This document shows, one piece after another, positions 43,318 to 56,431 of a DNA stretch of 64,000 bases. This DNA is from Reticulitermes speratus. Taxonomy: Eukaryota > Arthropoda > Insecta > Blattodea > Rhinotermitidae. The notes beneath the pieces were generated by a model that was not told where the DNA came from, did not search any database, and worked only from the letters and a program-made list of their open reading frames with translations. The stretch lies in assembly GCA_021186555.1 (NCBI GenBank), contig JAJKFL010000005.1, forward strand, positions 51,617,635-51,681,634, given 5' to 3'. Position 1 is the stretch's first letter. Each line of letters opens with the position of its first letter. A program made the translations under genes and the position numbers.

Positions 43318-43878
43318 TACAGGGCATACACAAAAGAATGGTGCGGTTTCAAAAATGAATAAAAAATTTATTTCTCACCTTACACGGACACAACATACAC
43401 CGTCAGCGGCGGCAACTGTCCAAGTTTCTGATTTGGTAATTACAATCCTTCAATGTGTGCACCTGGGTCACACGACACACATCCACACGGTAATCAAACT
43501 CATCCCAGACCCGGTGTAGCATGTCCGCTGTAATGGCCTGCAGTGCATGCGTTATCCGATCACGAATTTCATGGATGGACGTGGGCAATGGTGGTACATA
43601 AACGCTGTCTTTAACGAACCCCCAAAGAAAGAAATCGCACGGTGTAAGATCTGGCGAACGGGGTGGCCAAGGGAGAAGATTCTTCTCTCCATTTACAGCA
43701 GCACGTCCGATCCAGCGCTGTGGAAGAACACGATTGAGAAGCACTCGTACATTCCTGTGAAAATGGGGGGGGGGGAGCTCCGTCCAGTTGTAGAATGTAA
43801 TCGTCATAATTGGTATTCAGTTGGGGTAACAACCAGCTTTCCAACATCACCGCACCATTCTTTTGTGTATGCCCTTTA
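43318..43878 (-). mobile_element. Internally deleted mariner-like transposon
   Basis: Inverted termini 'cagggcatacacaaaagaat' (left, 43320) and its inverse ending 'gtgtatgccctt' (right, to 43876) are each bordered by TA, the mariner/Tc1 target duplication. Length about 557 bp, less than half of an autonomous element. Confidence 0.85.
43403..43876 (-). pseudogene. mariner-like transposase C-terminal part
   Basis: Minus-strand residues 'YILQLDGAPP' hold the second catalytic Asp. After a frameshift at the G run 43767-43777 (plus strand), the other frame continues with 'RNVRVLLNRVLPQRWIGRA' and 'PPRSPDLTPCDFFLWGFVKD', holding the third Asp. Roughly 47 residues separate them, longer than the 34 of classical mariner, so it belongs to another branch. 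The N-terminal DNA-binding half and the first Asp are deleted: the right terminus runs directly into the catalytic core. Confidence 0.85.
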
Positions 43879-43894
43879 TAGGGCGTCCTGTTAG

Positions 43895-44570
43895 GTTGTG
43901 ATCGTGTACAACAGCGTTTTTTCATCGTGTATCTTGTGTACCAGGATTTTCATTCCGACAGTGGAACCGTCTTTTGTCTTTCTTTTTCAATTGACCATTA
44001 TCCTTTTTGTGTTTCCCCGATCCTTTCTCACACTTACTTTCTTTCACCCTCCGAATCCTCACAATCTTCTTTTTTGCCCTTTTATCTTCCTTTAACTTTT
44101 TTTTCCTCCTTCTGGTCTCCAATTCCACGTGTCTGAAAACGCTTTCAATTAGAGGTACGTACCTACAGTACAACCCGTAATCCCTGTGCCGCTTTGTCTG
44201 CGAAACAAATTACCCCTTATTTAACTGTCGTGGTAGTATTACCTACGTTCTGTTTGAGGTTCAGTATTCGACACTTCTCTTACTTTCATCAGGATGAACC
44301 CAGACAAGTAAAAAGCCATATACAGACAAAGGCTCTGATAACGAACTTGCTTATCTACACCTCAGGGGCTGCGAGGTGTAATTAGACGATATTGGTGGAA
44401 TGATGATAGGTGTGGAGTAACAGAATGTTGGGGTAAAAATTCTACCACAGTGTTTACCATAAATTCCACATGCAGTGTCCTGTAATTGAACAAACACCTT
44501 ATGGACGAGAAGCGTCATATTTGCCTGTGTAATGGCGCTACGTTTAGAATAACAGCAGGGAATAGACCTT
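43895..44570. other. Pyrimidine-rich stretch; nothing else
   Basis: 43970-44125 is strongly C/T-rich, much like 10130-10420. Open frames there are low-complexity. Confidence 0.45.
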
Positions 44571-44574
44571 ATTA

Positions 44575-45105
44575 GGCTGTCTAAAAAATTATGAAATCAA
44601 GATACGTATCGAAACAAACAAATTAAAAATATATACTACAATAATTAAACCTATAGTGCTACATGGTTGTGAAACGTGGGCAAAGAGAGAGCAAATGAAA
44701 TCAGCCCTTAAAACATCGCAGCGGAAAATACTAAGAAAGATATGGCCCAATAAAAGATCAAAATGGCTCGAGAATCAAAACTAATGATGAATTGCAGGTT
44801 ATGTGTAAAAAACCAAATATTATAACAACAATAACATTAAGAAGACTAGAATAGGCTGGTCATGTGGTAAGAATGTCAGATGATAGGAGCGTAAAAAAGT
44901 ATTTCTGGGAAAACCAGATGGAAGAAAAGAAGCAGGAAGACCAAAATTAAGATGGTTTGACTCTATTGAGAATGATCTAAAATCAATGAGTGTCAAGAGA
45001 TGGAGGAAGAAAGCAGAAGAGAGGTCGGTATAGGCTATCATTCTGAAGGAGGCACTGGTTAAATTATAAGGACCGTATACCGAAGAAGAAGAAGAAGAAT
45101 GGTGC
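44575..45105 (+). pseudogene. RTE-type LINE 3' end with GAA tail
   Basis: Plus-strand residues across several frames resemble 'TIIKPIVLHGCETW', 'RRLEAGHVVRMSDD' with gaps, 'LGKPDGRKEAGRPKLRWFD' and 'KAEERSV', the C-terminal region of RTE-like polymerases, followed by a short UTR and (GAA)n at about 45083-45098. Short trinucleotide tails are typical of RTE elements. At least three frame breaks and one in-frame stop make it dead. Confidence 0.75.
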
Positions 45106-45425
45106 TACGTTGTGTGAGAGAGACTGTCATGTTGTTAGGGCCTGTAGAGTAGCTCATGACAGCTTGTAGATGAATACAGAACGTTAGTGGAATAATGATC
45201 CGTAGGTGGAAATGGAAGTGCTTTGGGACAATTCTGTCGTTGTGAAATTTTGTCACTAAATTGTTTTATTTGCAAGTAGAGGTAAAACTCCAAACATTCT
45301 TAGCTAAAATGGTGAGCTGTAAGCCCTGGACGCATTAGTGTCGAGGAAGATCGATCCCAGTACCAGTTGGGTCGGAGACCTAAGTGAGCAGTGCTGTCGG
45401 CCTGGTCATGTTGGCAGACAGCCTT
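45106..45425. other. No recognisable feature
   Basis: Nothing recognised. Confidence 0.45.
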
Positions 45426-45429
45426 ACTG

Positions 45430-45485
45430 GACTTCTTGACTCTTGAAGATGGGACCGATAGGTTGTGCCGAAACGTCATTACAGT
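45430..45485 (+). ncRNA. Type-2 hammerhead-like motif, decayed
   Basis: Reads CUUGAAGA, U, hairpin GGGAC/GUGCC, GAAAC, GUC. The core contains an extra U and flanking stem I is short. Confidence 0.35.
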
Positions 45486-45496
45486 ATTATCACATG

Positions 45497-45877
45497 CAGG
45501 GGTGCACCCAAGGGGGTCTGCCGGGCTTCAGCCCCCGAAACCTCCAAAACCAAAATTAAAAAAAAAACACAGATTTTGTCCATATTGTGATATTAAATGT
45601 TTTACGTGATTTACCTTTCAGCCAAAATCAGCCACTGAAATCAGCCGATGACTAGCACATTAAAATTTTGAAAAATGAATTAATAAAATTAAAAAAATAA
45701 GATAGGACACTGTGATTCAGTCATGGAACATGTAGTTACATTTGTATGTATATAAATGCAGCCGTAAAGAGGGGTTATGTCACACTTACATGATTTTTAT
45801 AACATAATTTTTAAAATCAAACATAAATTGTATATAGCCTCAGGGTCCTCCAACGAAAAATTCTGGGTGCGCACCTG
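45497..45877. mobile_element. hAT-type MITE, copy 2
   Basis: Termini 'caggggtgcaccca' and 'tgggtgcgcacctg' are inverted; the interior matches 3112-3515 ('agccactgaaatcagccgat', 'tcatggaacatgtagtta'). Flanking octamers 'atcacatg' and 'accacacg' agree at 6 of 8. Confidence 0.8.
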
Positions 45878-45879
45878 AC

Positions 45880-45950
45880 CACACGCTGTGTAACATCCCA
45901 GAAGAGCGCAGATATCATCTGCATCGCGGCGGGAGCCTAAAGTCACTCTA
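45880..45950. mobile_element. Type-2 foldback fragment
   Basis: 'cacgctgtgtaacatcccag' and 'catcgcggcgggagcctaaa' are the arm and tail of the type-2 family. Confidence 0.6.
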
Positions 45951-46780
45951 GTGTGAAGAAGTTTAAAAGGCAAAGACATAAAGAATAACAATGCAACTGG
46001 CGTAGACAAGGTCTGAGTTAAGGCTTTTGTACCCAGACATCATCATGAGAATTCTCATTGCCCTCTTTCCTGAGATTTTTACAAGTAAATCTGTAGACCA
46101 AGAAAAAGGGGAGAAGGAATAAAGTTTAGTGTTATTTGTCTTCTTCCCCATGTGCTTCACACGAAGTACCGCAGTTTCCCAGGAGAGCAGTATACGATTC
46201 TTCGAATTTATCTGCTCCGATTGCGAGAAGATTTGCTGGTGGTATTCTACTTGCTGCAGGAGTCAAGTCAGATGGCTCACATCGAGTTCCACTACAAATG
46301 TAGTTTCGAGAACAAGAATAAACTGCAATGGAGACAGCAAGAATAGAAGTTGTAACTTACCTTACAAATTTGTCATGCGTCTGAGGTTCATTTTTGACTC
46401 TCTGATAAAACAACGTACAGTAGTCCTTCTTTAATTGTACAAGTACGGTTTAAAGCACTCCTTACACTTGTCAATAATTTCGTAGGCCAGATTTTCTTGA
46501 GAGGCTAGTGGTCTCGCGGCCACTGAAGAAATACCCTGCCGTTTCTTGAACCACTGATATCTCGTTGCTGTGTGCACAACAGCCAGGTAATATACCATAT
46601 CATAAGTCATGAATCCACCCACATAATCTCACCCTTATTTTTAAGACGATTTTATTATTCTCCCATCCACAACTAGGTCTTCCAAGATGTATTTTCCTTG
46701 CAGGGTTTTCCGCCAAACACTTATGAGTGATACATCCCTGGTCTGCCTAATGGTTCAGATATTGAGTATGATCATAACCT
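45951..46780. other. No recognisable feature
   Basis: Nothing recognised. Confidence 0.5.
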
Positions 46781-46784
46781 TATG

Positions 46785-47095
46785 TAGCACGTATGGGTGA
46801 GGGGAGAGGTGCATACAGGGTTTTGGTGGGGAGACCTGAGGGAAGGAGACCACTTGAAAGACCCAGGCGTAGATGGGAGGATAATATTAAAATAAATCTT
46901 CAAGAAGTGGGATGGGGGGGGATGGACTGGATTGATATGGCTCAGGCTAGGGACAGGTGGCGGGCTCTTGTGAATGCGGTAATGAACCTTCGGGTTCCAT
47001 AAAACGCGGGGAATTTCTTGACTAGCTGACGACCTGTTAGCTTCTCAAGAAGGACTGTGCTACATGGAGTTAGTTAGTTAGTTAGTTAATTAGTT
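46785..47095 (+). pseudogene. LINE polymerase C-terminus and 3' UTR
   Basis: An open stretch of about 69 codons gives '[20 protein letters not shown]', '[16 protein letters not shown]', '[20 protein letters not shown]' and 'MNLRVP' before a stop, the extreme C-terminus of a LINE polymerase abundant in cockroach and termite genomes (from memory). The UTR 'gactagctgacgacctgtta' and a (GTTA)n tail follow. Strongly 5' truncated. This is the best preserved of about seven tails of this family here. Confidence 0.88.
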
Positions 47096-47363
47096 ATAAC
47101 CTTTTGCGAAGTGCATAAGATATGACGTTTCAAAAGATCTCGAAAAGATTGACGATGGATAGTGCATTGTGAACCGGATAAGACACTTCGTAAATAACAT
47201 TGGAATTCAACATATTTAACCATCTGTCCAGAACAAGAAATTATAACGAAAGCTGATAAACAGTTACAAGCATAAACAAGACCAAAACGGTGACATTCCA
47301 TGGATTTTATACTCTATATTCTTCAATCAACACCGAAAGACAGAAATATAACATGTGAATCCT
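47096..47363. other. No recognisable feature
   Basis: Nothing recognised. Confidence 0.4.
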
Positions 47364-47612
47364 TTTTTTTAATGGCACAACAGCCCCTAGTGGACCAGTG
47401 CCTCCTCTTTATCAAGGCTTCACGATCACACTCAGACACACCTCATTCGATAGGTATCCTCTGGACTACTGATCGGCCCGTCGCAGAGACCTCTACCTGA
47501 CAACACACAACACTCACAAGAGACAGATATCCATGCCCCGGCGGGATTCGAAACTACAATCCCAGTAAGCGAACTGCCTTAGACCCACGCCTTGGACCGC
47601 GCGGCCACTTGG
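47364..47612 (-). mobile_element. tRNA-Leu-like SINE, family A
   Basis: Minus strand head 'gtggccgcgcggtccaaggc', B box changed to 'gtagtttcgaatcccgcc', standard body and end 'gggctgttgtgccatt' with A tail. Confidence 0.87.
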
Positions 47613-47699
47613 ATAAGCATCCTCTTTTAACCATAAATTAATCATTCTAATTATAACCATAAATTTGACACAGCAACATGTATTGATTTGAATGTAAAT

Positions 47700-47945
47700 T
47701 TGAGATCTCAATTATTGAGGTCTTCGCTCTTCTGGGATGTTACGCAGCCTAGATTGGTAGTTAGTTAACCCACGTTTCAGGACAGCCAATGGGTTCCATC
47801 TTCAAAGGTCAAGCAGTCTGCTTGACCTTTGAATATGGGACCGGTAGGTTGTCCCGAAACTACGACAACTACCAATCTACGCTGTGTAACATCCCTGAAG
47901 AACCAAGATCTAATTTATACCGCGGCGCAAGCCTGAATCACATGT
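47700..47945. mobile_element. Type-2 foldback element, paired motifs
   Basis: Arms 'cttcgctcttctgggatgtt' and 'aacatccctgaagaaccaag' are inverted, with the tail 'taccgcggcgcaagcctgaa' at the right. Two hammerhead-like loops face outward around the centre 'caagcagtctgcttg'. Both read UUGAA(G/T)A rather than CUGANGA. Confidence 0.65.
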
Positions 47946-47989
47946 ATTAATACCTTTTAACGTAATTGTATATACTGCCTTTTATGAAT

Positions 47990-48050
47990 CTTATATTATT
48001 GGCCTGCAGGAGACCATATTGGGTCGAAACACATCGCCATAATAAAGTAT
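47990..48050 (+). ncRNA. Decayed hammerhead-like motif
   Basis: Stem I AUUGGC with GCCAUAAU, hairpin GACC/GGUC and GAAAC remain; the core has become CUGCAGGA. Confidence 0.35.
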
Positions 48051-48600
48051 ACGTAATATACACTAGTTGTGTTTAACGGTAATTAATTTATTCATTATTT
48101 CGGAGGATTTCTGCCTTCTGAGGTTGTTTCTATGTTGTTTCGCAGTGTAGTAATAATATTTCAGAAAATAGTTGGGGTTTTCATCTTCGTGGTATGAGAG
48201 CTTTTCAGTGGGTAATTATATACAATTTTCTTACATTTCAGATCCAAATATTCTTCACAGCACTGTGTTGTGAAAAACACCGATATCTTAAAATAAACCT
48301 TACTAAAATATTACTACAAAATACATTCGTTAGGCAACCGAAATATGAGAATTAACTCTGAGCGCACTTTGCTTTCTCCACTGTATCTTCTGCAAAGATA
48401 AGAGAAACGTTGACACGACCAACAGAAGCATTGCGGGATCGATCGGACGCAGAAACTCCTCTCGATACTCGACATCTGCAGCGTATAAACTCAAGTACCC
48501 ACTTTACGAGTACTTGACAGGTATTGCGAAGTCTCCTCGCAGATATTGGGCGGAGCGTGTTGTTATTTTGATGAACAGAGACCCATTCTTAGGTGTAACA
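48051..48600. other. No recognisable feature
   Basis: Nothing recognised. Confidence 0.45.
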
Positions 48601-48604
48601 AAAG

Positions 48605-49075
48605 CGATTTGATGCAGAACGATTTTTAGGTGCGTTCGCAAAATTGCGAAAAGCGGCTATCGGTTTCGTCATATCTGTCTGTGTGTCTGTCAGTCTGTCT
48701 GTCCGTCCGTTCGCTTGGAACAACTCGGTTCCCACTGGACGGATTTTTATGAAATTTGATATTTGAGCATTTTTCGAAAATCTGTCGAGAAAATTCAAAT
48801 TTTTTCAAAATCTGACAAGAATAATGGTTACTTTACAAGAAGACTTATGTAACTTTATGATATCTCACTGAGTTATTCTTAGAATTAGAAATATTTCCGA
48901 TGATAATTGTATAGAAAATCAAAACACGTATTTTATATTCCCAGACAGGCCACAGATGACTATAATACGGCGCATGCGCGCTGCATTCTGGATAACTTAA
49001 GGCTGCTAATACACACTCAGAATATATAATACTAATTGCTTTCCACGGCAACAATGATTACGCGAAGTCACCACA
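48605..49075 (-). repeat. Unclassified interspersed repeat X, copy 3
   Basis: Minus-strand match to 12560-13030 and 24290-24660: 'tgggaaccgagttgttccaa', 'gcgcatgcgccgtattat', 'tgttttgattttctatacaa'. A GTCT-rich block marks the 3' side. Confidence 0.7.
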
Positions 49076-50065
49076 ATGTTACGTTATACGTACATTGCCT
49101 GTCTTGTCGCTTGGAGATTCTTATACACTTGATATTTTAAAGTAGGTTTGGTACTGTACGCAATTCGCCCGATTCGAGTGTTTACTGGCACACCAATTAT
49201 CTCGACTTAGGATGTTCGTGATTTTCCTCTATCCCACCCAATTCCAATATCCGGAAGTAAGTCTCGACCACTTATACATCAAACTACCGTGTCAGAGTGA
49301 AGAAACCATGTTTTGGTAACCTGAATTTTCCCCAGATTTTCTCGTAGACGGTGAAGAAGTATGAAGTTTTGATGAAACGGCAACTGTCATGAGAAAACAG
49401 CGTGTTTGAGAAACATATTTTCACGAATAAGTGATTTTGAATGTCAGCTAAATGGCATTAATGGTCAGACGACGTCGATATTTACATAATTTCACCTATA
49501 ATAAATTCTCAGTGTCTGGCAAGTGGCGTTAAGCATTGGACGGCCTATACATATACGTAAGTTCATGTATAAGACATTTCCCATAGAAATTTCAGCTCAC
49601 GTTTTCCACTAGCAAAATTTCAGTAAGACAAAAATGTACTAGACTTACGTTATATGCTGTTGTTGCAGTGAGTGATAACAGATGATCCTCAGTAATGTAA
49701 ATCACAAAAAGATAGGGCTGGAATTAAGTTTAAGCAATTCAAAAGTAAGGAGAAATCGTGGTACAAACAGAAGTAATCCTAAATAATTAAATGGAAGAAT
49801 ACACAGAAGAAAGGTGGAATGGGAACTCTTGTTTGCAGTGAAGAATGTTTTATCTGCAGAGCCGCGTTTACGTTCCCAGATTTATGACGTCTTTTATCTT
49901 CCTCAATTATCTTATTCTAGTGAATAATTTTCTAAATGGATGAAGATAGCCATGTGTATTTAACTACATCTGCTCAAGCGTTAATTAATCCACTGGAGTG
50001 CGTTTAATATTGTTTGCAAATTACCGCATAAAATAAATTCTATTAATCTATTTTAATATCTAATA
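49076..50065. other. No recognisable feature
   Basis: About 1 kb with nothing recognised. Confidence 0.5.
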
Positions 50066-50067
50066 CT

Positions 50068-50452
50068 AGTGGTTAGCGTGCTCGCCACTGGACCCAAGGT
50101 TCGCGGGTTCGATCCCGACCGAGGTCGATGGATTTTTAAGGGTGATAAAAATCCGGAGCACCACTTCCTTCGGAAGGGAAGTAAAGCCGTCGGTCCCATG
50201 TCGTAGATTTACGGCATGTAAAAGAACCTTACGGGCATGAATATAAATGTTGCGTAAGCCAAATTGCCTCCATTTCTCACCCAAGTCTCCTGACTGCCTG
50301 CCAGATGGCTCTGGCGGGCACATCAGGATCGATAGAATAGCAGCGCGGCCAGTTGACCAGTCACCAACTCGAAAAGAGGAGGCAAGAGGAGGCCCGGACC
50401 CATATAGGGCTGTTGAGCCATGGTTATTATTATTATTATTATTATTATTATC
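50068..50452 (+). mobile_element. tRNA-derived SINE, family C, full length
   Basis: A box 'tagtggttagcgtgctcgcc', B box 'gcgggttcgatcccgacc', full body, end 'gggctgttgagccatggtta' and a (TTA)n tail at 50423-50449. Best copy of family C in the window. Confidence 0.92.
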
Positions 50453-50689
50453 TATTTTAACACCATGTTTACGGTGGTTGTCGAGGATACGACGATGTAC
50501 AATTTCGCAGGTACATTTCCTGTCAACATTACTACATACGCACAAAACGAACCAAACCACAAGGTGTCCTAGTGCAGGAGACGTAATTTTGACTCCCATA
50601 GCGTCAGAATCCAAAATATTTTCGTTTAATACAGTTGCAATCTCTCATACGTCTGCGAATCGCGAATAGTTTTGGGATCAGTTTGACAT

Positions 50690-50960
50690 GTAGCACGCGA
50701 AGGAGAGAAGTGCATACAAAATTGTTAATCGGGAACTTTTGGAGGAAAGCTTAGCTGGGAGAACTATGCTAGACGTATTGATAATATTAAAGAGAATTCT
50801 AAGGAACGGCATTTTTAAGAAGTGGGATAAGATTCAGTGATCGGCTCTTGCAATAAGAATGTTGAGCCGTCGGGATTTCCGTAAACAGCAGGTAGTTTTT
50901 TTTTTGACAGTGTGAGCTGCTTTAAGCTTGTTAGGAAACTCTCTGTTTTATATATTGAAT
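50690..50960 (+). pseudogene. LINE 3' end, heavily decayed
   Basis: 'cgaaggagagaagtgcatac', 'gatcggctcttgcaata' and 'cgggatttccgtaaa' follow the order of the 46785 tail, with an internal repeat and many changes. Confidence 0.55.
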
Positions 50961-51212
50961 TACTGAATTACGTCATTATTGAAGGACATAATTGTGGGTG
51001 CTGGCGTTTTTTAATTTCGGCTTTCATATAAATAATATCGTCAATTTCATGACTATTAACATCTAAGAAATCGAAAGTCACCTCTCATATCGATATTGTA
51101 TATTTAGTACAATTTTTTTAGTCTTAATTCACCGTGCATTTTATTATTCTAGACATTCACCAACAAAATGCACAAATCACTAACAAGGTGCAATTAGCCC
51201 CTTATCATAATC

Positions 51213-51259
51213 AAACCCTACACATGTTTCGGCTCTCTATGAGCCATCATCAGGGGTTT
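51213..51259 (-). ncRNA. Hammerhead ribozyme motif, intact, left arm of J
   Basis: Minus strand: stem I AAACCC/GGGUUU, CUGAUGA, U, stem II GGCUC/GAGCC with loop AUAGA, GAAA, stem III ACA/UGU with a 2-nt loop, cleavage base A. Confidence 0.7.
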
Positions 51260-51348
51260 TTCAATAGTGCTTTTCAAATGCTGGATAGATCTGCTAACTT
51301 TACGAGTGTCATTAGCAGATCTATCCAGCATTTGAAAAGCACTATTGA

Positions 51349-51397
51349 AAAACCCCTGATGATTGCTCATAGAGAGCCGAAACATGTGTAGGTTTTG
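51349..51397 (+). ncRNA. Hammerhead-like motif, right arm of J
   Basis: Same design as the left arm, but the first G of stem II is U and stem I has a one-base slip. Confidence 0.55.
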
Positions 51398-51474
51398 ATT
51401 ATGATAAGGGGCTAATTGCACCTTGTTAGAGATTTGTGCGTTTTGTTGGTGAATGTCTAGAATAGTACGCTTTT

Positions 51475-52745
51475 GTTCATGCTCATTTATTCGTACACTC
51501 ATACCAACATAACATCGTATCACTTTACAAATTTCGCATTATTTCAGTACCAGTATTGTGTGACAGGCAGTTCCCAGTGAATGCTTGACTTTTCTAAATG
51601 AATTCTTAGAAAATTTGTCAAAACATTAGGATGAACATTATTATTAAAGGCAGTGTGTCAGGCATCGCTTTGTCCTTCAAAGTAACCATCTGCTGGTAAC
51701 ATATAGTGTAGTTGCTACTGGGGGGGGGGGGGGGCATATATTTTTGGGGTGTGTATAGGAAATTTGACATTTTACGCTGTCTCTACCAGCTCGTATTAAT
51801 TTTGTAACGTAAATTTATTGATGTTTTCCGATCTCACACTTGTTTTTTTTTTTTTTTGGTTTATGCTTTGTTTTCCAATTTATTCTGAGTTTCATCAGTG
51901 GATTACCTGGTGTGTATATTACAGTGATTGGAAGGTGTGGTGGTGTGTAAAATGAAATGTTAATAGGATATGGGGCAAAAAAAAAAAGAGATGCAGGTGT
52001 TCAGTGGCGTATGCAGGTGTTCAGTGGCGTATACATGCTCATTCATTTCGTGAGGTCAAACGAAGATACTTCTAATATACTTATTAGAGGAACTGAATTA
52101 TCAATGATCTAAGAGTCTGTTCAGACTTATTTTGACATTACAGAGTGCAGTCTCTATAGATTTTAGTTTTGTAATTGAAATCTCTTTCTCTCCACGAAAT
52201 TTTATCGCGAAAAAGCCACACCAGAATCAGTTTTTTTTCTTTCGTATTCAGGAGGTTCCGAGTCTATGTCTGTCCCCGGACATGGCTACCCTTCATGCTA
52301 TTTTTCGTACTATCCCGAACTCCAGAAAGGCATATTAAATTTGGCCAAAACCGCTTCTTTCAACATCCCTGTAATTGGTTTTTCATAAACTTACATTATA
52401 ATTGGACATAAACTTATGTGGTTGGAGGATATTGTTAAAAAAACCAAGAATGTAACAACGGAAGGTCGTGGTTCAGTGGGTTATACTGCTGCTTTGTGTT
52501 TTGAATGTTCAATTATTTTTGTAAAGTGATTGTAGTGCGATTGGCTGTACAATATTATATTTTATGTCGTTTGCTAGGTCGCGGGAACCGTCTGTCCTGA
52601 GGTTCTTCGTCGTTTTCCTTAGTACTCCTTGAGAACTGTAACACAGTACTTCAAAGTATATTACCATCAATTTCTTATGAATTCGTACCAATTTATTTCT
52701 TTATTTTTATAATTGCTTGATACGCTCCGCTCTGCCTGTTTGACG
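51475..52745. other. Mostly featureless
   Basis: G run at 51721-51734, T run near 51843, and a direct duplication of 'atgcaggtgttcagtggcgt' at about 51992-52031. No gene. Confidence 0.5.
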
Positions 52746-52747
52746 CA

Positions 52748-53040
52748 AATGAATAAATTTAAAATCCAATTTTAACAGCTGTTAAATTAATAAGTTCAAC
52801 ACCAAATTATTTTCTTTAACTTATATGAACTCTGACTACATGTTTCGACTAAAATTACCTATAATGAAGTCAAATCCAGATATTACTTAATTCCAAATAC
52901 TCTTGAATATAACGCATGTAATAGTGTCTAATTTTAGCCGAAACATGTAGCCATAGCTCATATCAGTTAATAAACATAAATTGATATTGTGTTTATGAAT
53001 ACAGTACCTGTGGAAATTGGATTTTAAATGTATTCAATTC
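52748..53040. mobile_element. Degenerate foldback element
   Basis: Outer segments 'taaatttaaaatccaatttt' and 'aattggattttaaatgt' are inverted. Inner blocks 'ctacatgtttcgactaaaat' and 'attttagccgaaacatgtag' are remnants of hammerhead-like arms without a CUGANGA core. Confidence 0.55.
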
Positions 53041-53299
53041 TATCAATTTATTTTTTTACCAAAAAGTCTACCATTCAACATTATATTCATACAATTTGAT
53101 ATACTGATAACATAGTTAAATATACTATACTTAATTAAATACATTTTATTTTGCATGTATGTTTAGGAAAGCTCTCAGAGCTTTAAAGCACATTGATATC
53201 TACACGTGCCACCTGCTCTAGCAATTAGACACTCTGCATTCTGGCCTAGCGATATATTTGTTTCTTTAGCACGACTCCCACGGTAAATAATAAACATGT

Positions 53300-53560
53300 C
53301 CCTAGATTTTTCTTAAATCACCGTGCATTTTTTACACAATTATTGTTAGATCACCAACTAAATACACCTTTCATTTAAAAAACACTATAAGGTTCTTTAA
53401 AACATTTTGATAAAAACCCCTACATATGTTTCGGCTTTTCTATGAATCCATCTTCATCTTTTTTAAATATATGCAGTTTTGTGACACACCCCCTGAAGAA
53501 GTTTTTATAATGGAAAGCATTGGATTTTATGTTAGGTAGACACTGACTATTTTTATGTCA
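53300..53560. mobile_element. Degenerate ribozyme-type element
   Basis: Tail 'ttaaatcaccgtgcattttt', then 'gatcaccaactaaatacacc', then a minus-strand motif (about 53417-53465) with GCCGAAACAUAUGUAGGGG but core AUGAAGA. The right limit is not clear. Confidence 0.5.
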
Positions 53561-54285
53561 TATATTTTAGATTCAGACCTCAGTTGTTTAATTTAACCAA
53601 TACAGCAAACGGTTAGGCAGCCAAATACTCGTATTTTACCTTTGTTGTACAACTCTACGCAAGATTTCGCCACTGCAGGGACAAACAGAATATAAAGTTT
53701 CGGTACAGTAATTTTTGCAAGTCCGGAATGTATTTTGTTCTACAATATATTTTTTCGTGTTTTTTTGATTTCGTGCATTGGATTATCTGCAGACTGTACA
53801 CGGATATTTACTATAGATTGTTCCAGAATAATGTTACCATACCTGTTAGTTTTCGCCCTTTATTTATGGGACGCTAAGAAAAAAAATTATAAGAATAGGC
53901 AAAAATGGCAATAGAAAAATGTGACGAATTTGATCTTTCTGGATATATCCGATATATGCACCATAAATGCCCAAACAAGATGTATACAGTTCCGAACAAC
54001 GAAGGTGAAATTAGGTAACAATTTTTAGCGCACACTGTATACATTGCATATAAATGATGTATCTGATTGCAACTTTCCACTACGGCTAACATAATTTAAA
54101 ATTTAAAAAGTACTTCCTGCCTAATACATCACCCCCAACTGAATGTTAAAATGACAGGTTTTAGAGGACGACAGCAAAACAAAAGCAATCAGGACACATG
54201 TTGACCTCTGTGTCAGGATGCAGATTTGTGTAGTGCCTTCAAAGTGCTGCGTTTGTACGTCACAAGGCAATTGCAATATGCACCA
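53561..54285. other. No recognisable feature
   Basis: Nothing recognised. Confidence 0.45.
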
Positions 54286-54288
54286 TAT

Positions 54289-54541
54289 TAAACCGGTCGC
54301 GAGTTCGATTCCCGATGGTGTTATTGGAATTTTTCATTGACATAATCCTTCCAGCCGCACTATGGCCCTGGGGTCGACTCAGCCTCTAACAGAAATGAGT
54401 ACCAGGAATATTTCCTGGGGGGTAAAGGCGGCCGGTGCGTATGGCTGACAACCTTACCACCTTCATGTGCCGATTTCTAGAATCTGGAGCCCAACCTCCT
54501 GGGAACCTAAGGCCTGTAATGGGATTGCTTACCTTACCTTA
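54289..54541 (+). mobile_element. SINE family D with B box
   Basis: B box 'gcgagttcgattcccgat' precedes the family D body ('ccctggggtcgactcagcct', 'ggcggccggtgcgtatggct'). Confidence 0.82.
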
Positions 54542-54593
54542 CATATAAACAACTTTATCAGTTGAAACATATGTCATTGTAGGACTGTTGTTT

Positions 54594-56340
<1,747 letters not shown>

Positions 56341-56354
56341 GATAGTGGTGAGGT

Positions 56355-56405
56355 TTGTATATCGACTGTGTATATCGACTGTGTACGTGTATATCGACTG
56401 TGCAT
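56355..56405. repeat. Short tandem repeat
   Basis: Three copies of 'tatatcgactgtg', the last set apart by 'tacgtg'. Confidence 0.7.
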
Positions 56406-56431
56406 ATTTTGGCAGTTGAGTCAGTGTAGTC

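Larger units (their letters stand above)
51105..51474. mobile_element. Foldback element J
   Basis: Arms 'attctagacattcaccaac' and its inverse enclose paired motifs, meeting near 51303. The left tail is 'tcttaattcaccgtgcattt'. Flanks 'tagtacaatttt' (51105-51116) and 'tagtacgctttt' (51463-51474) agree at 10 of 12. Confidence 0.82.

Noticed and set aside
47676-47948. Direct repeat 'acatgtatt' as target duplication of the type-2 element
   Set aside because: The left copy lies about 30 bp outside the visible arm, so the link to the element is not convincing.
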